Part shown: one piece after another, positions 44,301 through 50,805 of the stretch
How the letters are laid out: every line of letters starts with the position of its first letter
Numbering within the stretch: position 1 is the stretch's first letter
Assembly (NCBI RefSeq): GCF_001571265.1
Contig: NZ_BCTL01000046.1
Span: 1 to 50,805 of the forward strand
From: Cedecea neteri NBRC 105707 = ATCC 33855
GTDB taxonomy: Bacteria; Pseudomonadota; Gammaproteobacteria; Enterobacterales; Enterobacteriaceae
Reading direction: 5' to 3'
DNA length: 50,805 bases
The notes under the pieces: generated by a model
Database searches by the model: none
What the model saw: only the letters and a program-made list of their open reading frames with translations
Told to the model about the DNA's origin: nothing
Translations under genes and position numbers: made by a program

Positions 44301-45321
44301 GCGCGCGGCTGTAGCGTGGGTGCAGGGCGGAAAGCTTGATGGAGATGCCCGGGCCTTCATAAATGCCGCGGCCGTTGGAAGCTTTACCGATGGCGTGGAT
44401 CGCCTGCTGATAAGAGACCATATAGGCCTGAGCGTCGGCGGCGGTCAGCGCGGCTTCGCCCAGCATGTCGTAAGAGTAGCGGAAGCCTTTTTCTTCCAGC
44501 TTGCGGGCGTTAGCCAGCGCTTCGGCGATGGTTTCGCCGGTCACGAACTGCTCGCCCATCAGGCGCATGGCCATGTCCACGCCTTTACGCACCAGCGGTT
44601 CGCCGCTTTTGCTGATGATGCGATTCAGGGAGCGGGAAAGGCTTGCCTCGTTATGGGTTGAAACCAGGCGGCCGGTAAACAGCAGGCCCCACGTCGCGGC
44701 GTTCACGAACAGCGAAGGGCTGCGGCCAATGTGCGAGTGCCAGTTCCCGTTGCTGATTTTGTCGCGGATCAGCGCGTCGCGGGTGGCTTTATCCGGGATA
44801 CGCAGCAGCGCTTCCGCGAGACACATCAGCGCCACGCCTTCCTGAGAGGAAAGAGAAAACTCCTGCAGCAGGCTCTGAACCATGCCCGCGCGGCCGGAAG
44901 CTGTTTTCTGATTACGCAGCTTGTCGGCCAGCTGATAAGCCAGCTTTTGAGTCTGTTCGGCGATGGCCGGGGCCAGGCGAGCCTGCTCAAGGATCATCGG
45001 GACTGCGTCGGTTTCAGGGCGGCGCCACGCGGCGGTGATCGCAGCCCGGCTGACGGACTGCGGCAGGATTTGCTCGGCAAAGTCGAGGAACGGCTGCGCC
45101 ACTTCTTCAGGCTGCGCCGGAGACTCTTCGCTCTCATTGGCCGCACCGGCCAGCAGGGCAGGAAGCTCAGGCAAATCGTCGCTGCTTTCCAGGCGTTCCA
45201 GGTAATTAAAGATGGCCTGCTTAATCAGCCAGTGTGGCGTGCGGTCAATACGCGAGGCGGCCTCTTTAATGCGGTCGCGCGTCGCTTCATCCAGTTTTAC
45301 GCCCATCGTGGTGGTGCCCAT
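41359..45321 (-). CDS. putA: Trifunctional PutA: repressor, proline dehydrogenase, P5C dehydrogenase
   Basis: 1320 residues, same size and domain order as E. coli PutA: ribbon-helix-helix DNA-binding start GTTTMGVKLDEATRDRIKEAA (1-45), proline dehydrogenase barrel (about 260-610; DYLVDLATRSRRRLMIRLVKGAYWD FAD site region), aldehyde dehydrogenase domain (about 650-1130; LAETGGLNAMIV with catalytic Glu, SAGQRCSALRVL with catalytic Cys), and the C-terminal lid/second ALDH-like domain to SLSVNTAAAGGNASLMTIG. Oxidises proline to glutamate at the membrane and represses putA and putP when proline is absent. Divergent from putP. Confidence 0.97.
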   Translation of the reverse strand: MGTTTMGVKLDEATRDRIKEAASRIDRTPHWLIKQAIFNYLERLESSDDLPELPALLAGAANESEESPAQPEEVAQPFLDFAEQILPQSVSRAAITAAWRRPETDAVPMILEQARLAPAIAEQTQKLAYQLADKLRNQKTASGRAGMVQSLLQEFSLSSQEGVALMCLAEALLRIPDKATRDALIRDKISNGNWHSHIGRSPSLFVNAATWGLLFTGRLVSTHNEASLSRSLNRIISKSGEPLVRKGVDMAMRLMGEQFVTGETIAEALANARKLEEKGFRYSYDMLGEAALTAADAQAYMVSYQQAIHAIGKASNGRGIYEGPGISIKLSALHPRYSRAQYDRVMEELYPRLKSLTLLARQYDVGINIDAEEADRLEISLDLLEKLCFEPELAGWNGIGFVIQAYQKRCPFVIDYLVDLATRSRRRLMIRLVKGAYWDSEIKRAQVDGLEGYPVYTRKVYTDISYLACAKKLLAVPNLIYPQFATHNAHTLAAIYNLAGQNYYPGQYEFQCLHGMGEPLYEQVVGKVADGKLNRPCRIYAPVGTHETLLAYLVRRLLENGANTSFVNRIADATLPLDELVADPVSAVEAMAVKEGQPGLPHPKIALPKELYGTERSNSSGLDLANEHRLASLSSALLNSAAQKWQAIPVLEQPVVEGELTPVKNPAEPTDVVGYTREATSEEVSLALENAVNHAPIWFATPPQERAAILERAAVMMESRMQQLIGILVREAGKTFSNAIAEVREAVDFLHYYAGQVRDDFDNETHRPLGPVVCISPWNFPLAIFTGQIAAALAAGNSVLAKPAEQTPLIAAQGVAILLEAGVPAGVLQLLPGRGETVGAQLTGDPRVRGVMFTGSTEVASLLQRNIADRLDPQGRPTPLIAETGGLNAMIVDSSALTEQVVVDVVSSAFDSAGQRCSALRVLCLQEDVADHTLQMLRGAMAECRMGNPGRLTTDIGPVIDAEAQQNIEKHIQAMRAKGRTVFQAVRENSLDAREWQSGTFVAPTLIELESFDEMKKEVFGPVLHVVRYNRNNLESLIKQINAAGYGLTLGVHTRIDETIAQVTGSAHVGNMYVNRNMVGAVVGVQPFGGEGLSGTGPKAGGPLYLYRLLASRPENALQTTFNRHDAETPVDASLKSDLQVAHQALSEWATNREELQAVCQQFGELAQSGTLRVLPGPTGERNTYALLPRERILCVADDERDALVQLAAVTSVGTRALWADDSLHRELAKQLPKAVQQQIDFAKQEELLKQPFDAVIYHGDSDQLRKLCEAVAARTGAIVSVQGFARGESNILLERLYVERSLSVNTAAAGGNASLMTIG

Positions 45322-45384
45322 ACGACAGTCTCCAGGTTAAGGATTATTCGGGGTTGTACTTTGTTAGCCAGCAATATCCATGAA

Positions 45385-45561
45385 GTTGCAACTTTGTGCA
45401 ACCTTGTTAAATCGAAGCCGATAATGGGCTCGCAAAAAAGGCGATTTGTTACCAGTAAGATAAGAAAATCGTCTGACAGGGAGGCAGGTGGAACGCTAGA
45501 TTTATCGATGAAGTTAACACTTTTTAACGGTGCAACCGCGAAAAGTGTGAGCAAGTGCAAC
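45385..45561. promoter_or_regulatory. PutA operators in the putA-putP control region
   Basis: The 426-base intergenic region has GTTGCA-type sites, the E. coli PutA target: GTTGCAAC at 45385-45392, TGCAAC at 45397-45402, 45531-45536 and 45556-45561. They fall in two pairs, one near each gene, as expected for joint repression of the divergent genes. The rest of the region holds both promoters and no gene. Confidence 0.8.
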
Positions 45562-45747
45562 CTGGTGAAAAATGCTTACCTAAGGCAGATGCAAACGATG
45601 TAAATGCCGTGTTAAATCGTTTGTGAAAAATAAAGGGTTCCGGCAGGATGCATTCCCCATTACATCACGATAACAACACAGCGCCTCGTTCCGGCGCGAA
45701 GCAGCCTGGTCAGAGAGAGCAGGCGTAATAGCTATGGAGAAGTCTGA

Positions 45748-47256
45748 ATGACAATAAGCACACCGATGCTGGTGACCTTTCTCGTTTATATCTTTGGCAT
45801 GATTCTCATCGGTTTTATCGCCTGGCGGTCCACCCGCAGCTTTGACGACTATATTCTTGGCGGCCGCAGCCTCGGGAGCGTGGTTACCGCGCTGTCGGCG
45901 GGCGCCTCGGATATGAGCGGCTGGCTGCTAATGGGCCTACCGGGCGCGATTTTCATCTCCGGTATTTCTGAAAGCTGGATTGCCATCGGCCTGACCTTAG
46001 GGGCATGGGTTAACTGGAAGCTGGTTGCCGGGCGACTGCGCGTTCACACCGAAGTGAACAACAATGCACTGACGCTGCCGGATTATTTCACCGGGCGTTT
46101 TGAAGACTCCAGCCGCCTGCTGCGTATTATCTCCGCGCTGGTGATCCTGCTGTTCTTCACCATTTACTGTGCTTCCGGCATCGTGGCCGGGGCGCGCCTG
46201 TTTGAAAGCACCTTTGGCATGAGCTATGAAACGGCGCTGTGGGCCGGGGCGGCAGCGACCATCATCTACACCTTTGTAGGCGGGTTCCTTGCGGTTAGCT
46301 GGACGGATACCGTGCAGGCCAGCCTGATGATCTTCGCGCTGATTCTGACGCCAGTGATGGTGATTGCGGCGGTTGGCGGCCTCGATGATTCTCTGCTGGT
46401 GATTAAGCAGAAGAGCATCGAAAACGTCGACATGCTGAAAGGACTGAACTTTGTCGCCATCGTTTCCCTGATGGGCTGGGGCCTGGGCTACTTCGGCCAG
46501 CCGCATATCCTGGCGCGCTTTATGGCGGCAGACTCACACCACACCATCGTGAACGCACGTCGCATCAGCATGACCTGGATGATTCTTTGCCTGGCGGGTG
46601 CCTGCGCGGTGGGCTTCTTCGGGATTGCCTATTTTAATAACAACCCTGAGCAGGCCGGAGCGGTGACGCAGAACGGCGAGCGGGTGTTTATCGAGCTGGC
46701 GCAAATTCTGTTTAACCCGTGGATTGCCGGGGTGCTGCTCTCTGCGATTCTGGCAGCGGTAATGTCCACGCTGAGCTGCCAGCTGCTGGTATGTTCCAGC
46801 GCGATTACTGAAGATCTGTACAAAGCTTTCCTGCGTAAAGGCGCGAGCCAGAAGGAGCTGGTGTGGGTGGGGCGCATGATGGTACTGGTGGTGGCGCTGG
46901 TGGCGATTGCACTTGCCGCTAACCCGGAAAACCGCGTGCTGGGTCTGGTCAGCTACGCCTGGGCTGGATTTGGTGCCGCATTTGGCCCTGTGGTCCTGTT
47001 CTCTGTGATGTGGTCACGTATGACCCGCAACGGGGCGCTGGTGGGGATGATTGTTGGGGCTGCCACCGTGCTTATCTGGAAGCAGTTTGGCTGGCTTGGG
47101 CTGTACGAGATCATACCTGGCTTCGTGTTCGGGAGCCTGGCAATTGTGGTGGTAAGCCTGATGGGCAAAGCGCCGTCGGCCTCCATGCAGAAGCGTTTTG
47201 CCGAAGCGGATGCGGTTTATCACACTCCGCCTCCGGGCAAATTGCAGACCGACTAA
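45748..47256 (+). CDS. putP: Sodium/proline symporter PutP
   Basis: 502 residues (as E. coli PutP), 13 membrane segments, SSS family. FDDYILGGRSLGSVVTALSAGASDMSGWLLMG near residues 30-60 includes the Asp and Ser residues of the sodium/proline site; WGLGYFGQPHILARFMA near 240-258 is the core signature. GGAG precedes the ATG. Imports proline with sodium at the inner membrane. Confidence 0.97.
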   Translation: MTISTPMLVTFLVYIFGMILIGFIAWRSTRSFDDYILGGRSLGSVVTALSAGASDMSGWLLMGLPGAIFISGISESWIAIGLTLGAWVNWKLVAGRLRVHTEVNNNALTLPDYFTGRFEDSSRLLRIISALVILLFFTIYCASGIVAGARLFESTFGMSYETALWAGAAATIIYTFVGGFLAVSWTDTVQASLMIFALILTPVMVIAAVGGLDDSLLVIKQKSIENVDMLKGLNFVAIVSLMGWGLGYFGQPHILARFMAADSHHTIVNARRISMTWMILCLAGACAVGFFGIAYFNNNPEQAGAVTQNGERVFIELAQILFNPWIAGVLLSAILAAVMSTLSCQLLVCSSAITEDLYKAFLRKGASQKELVWVGRMMVLVVALVAIALAANPENRVLGLVSYAWAGFGAAFGPVVLFSVMWSRMTRNGALVGMIVGAATVLIWKQFGWLGLYEIIPGFVFGSLAIVVVSLMGKAPSASMQKRFAEADAVYHTPPPGKLQTD

Positions 47257-47272
47257 AAGTATAACTTTTTGA

Positions 47273-47297
47273 AGGGCCGGATAATCCGGCCCTTTTT
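47273..47297 (+). terminator. Rho-independent terminator of putP
   Basis: AGGGCCGGAT/ATCCGGCCCT stem followed by a T-run, shortly after the stop of putP. Confidence 0.9.
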
Positions 47298-47346
47298 ACA
47301 TCTGGTCATAAATATGTCATCCCGGTCTCTTGTTTTTCTTATCAGC

Positions 47347-47365
47347 GCTAATGATAATCACAATC
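47347..47365. promoter_or_regulatory. Fur box upstream of efeU
   Basis: GCTAATGATAATCACAATC matches the 19-base Fur consensus at 16 positions. It lies about 60 bases before efeU, so the operon should be off when iron is plentiful. In E. coli efeUOB is also under CpxAR control, which I could not confirm here. Confidence 0.75.
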
Positions 47366-47423
47366 GTTATGGTTTACTTTTCTTTACGTCAATTGACTTG
47401 TATTCACATCTGAGGTGTCAGGC

Positions 47424-48257
47424 ATGTTTGTTCCGTTTCTCATCATGTTACGCGAAGGGCTGGAGGCGGCGCTCATCGTCAGCCTGATTGCCAGCTACCT
47501 GAAGCGTACCCAGCGCGGCCAGTGGATAGCCGTGATGTGGATTGGCGTCTTCGCCGCCGCCGCGCTTTGCCTTGGCCTCGGTATCTTCATCAATGAAACC
47601 ACCGGCGAGTTCCCGCAGAAAGAGCAGGAGCTGTTTGAGGGGATTGTGGCGGTGATTGCCGTATTTATCCTCACCTGGATGGTGTTCTGGATGCGTAAAG
47701 TGTCCCGCAACGTCAAAGTGCAGCTGGAGCAGGCGGTTGATAACGCGCTGCACAGCAAAGGCAACCACGGCTGGGCGCTGATCATGATGGTCTTTTTCGC
47801 CGTGGCGCGCGAAGGCCTGGAGTCAGTGTTCTTCCTGCTGGCGGCTTTCCAGCAGGACGTCGGCATTTGGCCACCGCTGGGCGCGATGCTTGGCCTGGCT
47901 ACCGCGGTAGTGCTTGGGTTCCTGATTTATTGGGGCGGTATTCGTCTCAACCTTGGCGCATTCTTTAAATGGACCAGCCTGTTTATTCTGCTGGTGGCCG
48001 CCGGACTTGCCGCCGGTGCCGTCCGTGCATTCCACGAAGCCGGGCTGTGGAACCACTTCCAGGATATCGCATTCGATATGAGCAACACGCTCTCCACCCA
48101 CTCGCTGACCGGCACGCTGCTGGAAGGGATTTTTGGCTACCAGGAAACCCCAACCGTGAGCGAAGTGGCGATGTATTTCATCTATCTGATTCCGGCGCTG
48201 GTGCTGTTCTTTATGCCGCCGCGCGTGAACCACCAGGCGACCAATACGGCTCGTTAA
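47424..48257 (+). CDS. efeU: Ferrous iron permease EfeU (intact)
   Basis: 277 residues, Ftr1-like. Two REGLE motifs are present (MLREGLEAAL near residue 8 and AREGLESVFF near residue 132), with about seven membrane segments. Moves iron across the inner membrane in an oxidase-coupled, low-pH system with EfeO and EfeB. The frame is complete, unlike the frameshifted E. coli K-12 copy. The ATG at 47424 follows GAGG; the frame extends three codons further to a GTG. Confidence 0.95.
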   Translation: MFVPFLIMLREGLEAALIVSLIASYLKRTQRGQWIAVMWIGVFAAAALCLGLGIFINETTGEFPQKEQELFEGIVAVIAVFILTWMVFWMRKVSRNVKVQLEQAVDNALHSKGNHGWALIMMVFFAVAREGLESVFFLLAAFQQDVGIWPPLGAMLGLATAVVLGFLIYWGGIRLNLGAFFKWTSLFILLVAAGLAAGAVRAFHEAGLWNHFQDIAFDMSNTLSTHSLTGTLLEGIFGYQETPTVSEVAMYFIYLIPALVLFFMPPRVNHQATNTAR

Positions 48258-48321
48258 TTGATTTCCGGCGGGCTGACCCGCCGTTTAGTGATAACTACTC
48301 ATTGCTTAATAGGGATAGGTC

Positions 48322-49446
48322 ATGACCAAACATTTTCGTCTGAAGGCACTGCACGTTGCGCTGCTCGCGCTTGTCTCTTCCTCGTTTGCCGCACAGGCGG
48401 CGGATATTCCCCAGGTAAAAGTCACCGTCACCGATAAACAGTGTGAGCCGATGAGCGTCACCGTGAATGCCGGGAAGACCCAGTTCATCATCCAGAACAA
48501 CAGCCAGAAAGCGCTGGAATGGGAGATCCTGAAAGGGGTGATGGTGGTGGAAGAGCGTGAGAACATCGCGCCGGGCTTCTCCCAGAAGCTGACCGCCAAC
48601 CTGCAGCCGGGTGAATACGACATGACCTGCGGCCTGCTGACCAACCCGAAAGGCAAGCTGGTGGTGAAAGCTTCCGGTAAGCAGGAAGCGCCTAAAACCG
48701 ATCTGCTGGCGCTGACCGGCCCAATCACCGAATACAAAGCCTATGTGACCGCCGAAGTCGCCGAGCTCGTTAAAGGCACCAAAGCCTTTACCGACGCGGT
48801 GAAAGCCGGTGATTTAGAGAAAGCCAAAGCCCTGTATGCGTCAACCCGCCAGCATTACGAGCGTATTGAACCGATTGCCGAGCTGTTCTCTGACCTCGAC
48901 AGCAGCATCGATGCCCGTGAAGACGACTTCGAGAAAAAAGCGGACGACCCGAAATTCACCGGCTTCCACCGTCTGGAGAAAATCCTCTTTGGCGATAACA
49001 CCACCAAAGACGCCGCGCAGTTTGCCGACAAGCTGAACGCCGACGTGCTGGATCTGCAGACCCGAGTTTCCGAGCTGGCCTTCCCGCCGAGCAAAGTGGT
49101 TGGCGGCGCTGCCGGTCTGATAGAAGAAGTTGCGGCCACCAAAATCAGTGGGGAAGAAGATCGCTACAGCCACACTGACCTGTGGGACTTCCAGGCGAAC
49201 GTTGACGGCGCGCAGAAAATCGTTGACCTGCTGCGTCCTCAGCTGACCAAAGAGAACCCGGCACTGCTGGCGAAAATAGACGCCAACTTCAAGAAAGTTG
49301 ACGCCATTCTGGCGAAATACCGTACCAAAGATGGGTTTGAAACCTACGACAAGCTGACGGATAACGATCGCAAAGCGCTGAAAGGGCCAATCACCACGCT
49401 TGCGGAAGACCTGTCCCAGCTGCGTGGCGTGATGGGTCTGGACTGA
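48322..49446 (+). CDS. efeO: Periplasmic iron-binding EfeO
   Basis: 374 residues. Signal peptide to about residue 26, an N-terminal cupredoxin-like domain ([30 protein letters not shown]; about 30-115) and a C-terminal M75 imelysin-type helical domain with [11 protein letters not shown] carrying the HxxE motif. Feeds iron to EfeU. Sits 64 bases after efeU and 5 bases before efeB. Confidence 0.95.
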   Translation: MTKHFRLKALHVALLALVSSSFAAQAADIPQVKVTVTDKQCEPMSVTVNAGKTQFIIQNNSQKALEWEILKGVMVVEERENIAPGFSQKLTANLQPGEYDMTCGLLTNPKGKLVVKASGKQEAPKTDLLALTGPITEYKAYVTAEVAELVKGTKAFTDAVKAGDLEKAKALYASTRQHYERIEPIAELFSDLDSSIDAREDDFEKKADDPKFTGFHRLEKILFGDNTTKDAAQFADKLNADVLDLQTRVSELAFPPSKVVGGAAGLIEEVAATKISGEEDRYSHTDLWDFQANVDGAQKIVDLLRPQLTKENPALLAKIDANFKKVDAILAKYRTKDGFETYDKLTDNDRKALKGPITTLAEDLSQLRGVMGLD

Positions 49447-49451
49447 GCATC

Positions 49452-50738
49452 ATGAGTGATAAGGACAACACCGGCGCGCACCAACCGGCGCGCCGCCAGC
49501 TTCTGAAAACACTGGGCGCCCTTGGGGGCGCTTTTGCCGTGGGCGGCGGTTGCCCGATGGCGGCTCACGCGGCAAACTCTGCTTCTTCCCCCGGCACGCT
49601 GCCGCCGGACGGTCGCCTGGAAAACCAGCCGCTGTACGGTGAGCACCAGGCCGGTATTCTGACGCCTCAGCAGGCCGCCATGATGCTGGTGGCGTTTGAC
49701 GTGCTGGCCAGCGACAAAGCCGAGCTTGAGCGCCTGTTTCGCCTGTTGACCGCCCGTTTTGACTTCCTGACCAGCGGTGGCCCGGCACCGGATACGCCAA
49801 ATCCACGGCTGCCGCCGATGGACTCAGGCATTCTTGGGGCAGAAATCTACCCGGATAACCTGACGATCACGGTTTCCGTCGGCAGTTCGCTGTTTGATGA
49901 GCGTTTTGGCCTGCAAAAACAGATGCCGAAAAAGCTACAGCCAATGACCCGCTTCCCGAACGATTCGCTGGATGCTGGGCTGTGCCACGGCGATCTGCTG
50001 CTGCAGATTTGTGCCAACACCAACGACACGGTGATCCACGCGCTGCGCGACATCATCAAGCACACGCCCGATCTCCTCAGCGTGCGCTGGAGGAGGGAAG
50101 GGTTTATCTCCAACCATGCGGCACGTAGCCGCGGCAAAGAGACGCCGATTAACCTGCTTGGCTTCAAAGACGGCACGGCCAACCCGGACAGCCATGATAA
50201 GCCACTGATGGATGACGTGGTGTGGGTGACGAAGCAGCAGCAGGAGCCTGCCTGGGCTACCGGCGGCAGCTATCAGGCGGTGCGCATTATTCAGTTCCAC
50301 GTTGAGTCCTGGGACCGCACGCCGCTGAAAGAGCAGCAGACTATCTTCGGGCGTGATAAACACAGCGGCGCGCCGCTGGGCATGAAGAATGAGCATGATG
50401 TGCCGGACTATGCCGCCGATCCTGACGGCAATGTGATTGCGCTGGATGCCCATATCCGCCTGGCAAACCCGAGAACCAAAGAGACGCAGTCGGGGCTAAT
50501 GATGCGCCGGGGCTACAGCTATTCGCTCGGCGCCACCAAATCTGGCCAGCTGGATATGGGGCTGCTGTTCGTGTGTTATCAGCATGACCTCGAGAAAGGG
50601 TTCCTGACGGTGCAGGGCAGGCTGAACGGTGAGGCGCTGGAGGAGTACGTGAAGCCGATTGGCGGCGGGTATTTCTTCGCGCTGCCCGGCGTGCCGGATA
50701 AGCAGCATTATCTGGGGCAGGGGATGATGGAGGAGTAG
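49452..50738 (+). CDS. efeB: DyP-type peroxidase EfeB
   Basis: 428 residues. A twin-arginine signal peptide ([15 protein letters not shown], cleavage near AHA) exports the folded heme protein. DyP features: GFKDGTANP (about residue 237, distal Asp) and the proximal His in the region IQFHVESWD, plus the family end [11 protein letters not shown]. It acts in the periplasm, oxidising ferrous iron or heme-type substrates with peroxide for the EfeUO system. Last gene in the window; the following 67 bases show no gene. Confidence 0.95.
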   Translation: MSDKDNTGAHQPARRQLLKTLGALGGAFAVGGGCPMAAHAANSASSPGTLPPDGRLENQPLYGEHQAGILTPQQAAMMLVAFDVLASDKAELERLFRLLTARFDFLTSGGPAPDTPNPRLPPMDSGILGAEIYPDNLTITVSVGSSLFDERFGLQKQMPKKLQPMTRFPNDSLDAGLCHGDLLLQICANTNDTVIHALRDIIKHTPDLLSVRWRREGFISNHAARSRGKETPINLLGFKDGTANPDSHDKPLMDDVVWVTKQQQEPAWATGGSYQAVRIIQFHVESWDRTPLKEQQTIFGRDKHSGAPLGMKNEHDVPDYAADPDGNVIALDAHIRLANPRTKETQSGLMMRRGYSYSLGATKSGQLDMGLLFVCYQHDLEKGFLTVQGRLNGEALEEYVKPIGGGYFFALPGVPDKQHYLGQGMMEE

Positions 50739-50805
50739 TTATTGCTTTGGATCTTTTCTAAGGGAATATCTGTTGCTTACCAATTGTTCCGTTCACTCGT
50801 AGATT

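Noticed and set aside
41359-45321. Several long open frames opposite putA
   Set aside because: They are antisense to a well-conserved 1320-residue protein and reflect its high-GC codon use.

Overview
The window is chromosomal DNA from a gammaproteobacterium of the family Enterobacteriaceae. The right third has the same gene order as the E. coli agp-yccJ-wrbA-ymdF ... rutR-putA-putP-efeUOB region, and the proteins are near-identical in style to the E. coli ones. The genus cannot be fixed by reading alone; Cedecea/Enterobacter/Cronobacter-like groups would fit the accessory genes.

Region 1 (1 to about 8990) is AT-rich and looks like an integrative mobilizable element at the 3' end of the tRNA-Ser(UGA) gene serT. 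It holds a P4-type tyrosine integrase next to a 14-base copy of the serT 3' end, a MobQ/MobL relaxase, an RSF1010-like oriT, two small accessory genes, an orphan PilV-type pilus tip adhesin, a stand-alone trypsin-like protease, and small membrane proteins, one broken by an in-frame stop. The left end and the intact serT lie outside the window.

Region 2 (9.0-16.8 kb) is regulatory and accessory: a RamA/SoxS-like AraC regulator, a MipA/OmpV outer-membrane gene with a +1 frameshift, a divergent OmpR/EnvZ-class two-component pair, an AHL-lactonase-like enzyme with a divergent LysR regulator, and a BisC/TorZ-class molybdopterin oxidoreductase.

Region 3 (17.1-25.8 kb) is a sugar-uptake and catabolism locus made of two convergent operons: a ribose-type ABC importer plus PfkB kinase on the plus strand, and an MtnB-like aldolase/dehydratase, FGGY kinase and 2-hydroxyacid dehydrogenase on the minus strand. 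MetJ-box-like tandem 8-mers precede the MtnB-like gene, which suggests a methylthio- or deoxy-pentose substrate.

Region 4 (26.0-31.7 kb) is a zinc-starvation operon behind a Zur-box palindrome: folE2, gamma-class carbonic anhydrase, a FecBCD/BtuCD-type importer and a second dihydroorotase. The enzymes are known kinds of low-zinc stand-ins, and the embedded importer may take up zinc or a zinc-metallophore.

Region 5 (31.7-35.3 kb) has a short-chain dehydrogenase with its HxlR regulator and two matching operators, and a LysR regulator divergent from a subclass B3 metallo-beta-lactamase-fold protein of the Arg-Gln-Lys (RQK) type.

Region 6 (35.3 kb to the end) is core genome: agp, yccJ, wrbA, a KGG stress protein, remnants of an Hcp-fused effector with two DUF1493 genes (one frameshifted), an EamA transporter, rutR without its rut operon, an LprI-like protein, putA/putP with PutA operators, and the Fur-boxed efeUOB acid-iron uptake operon.
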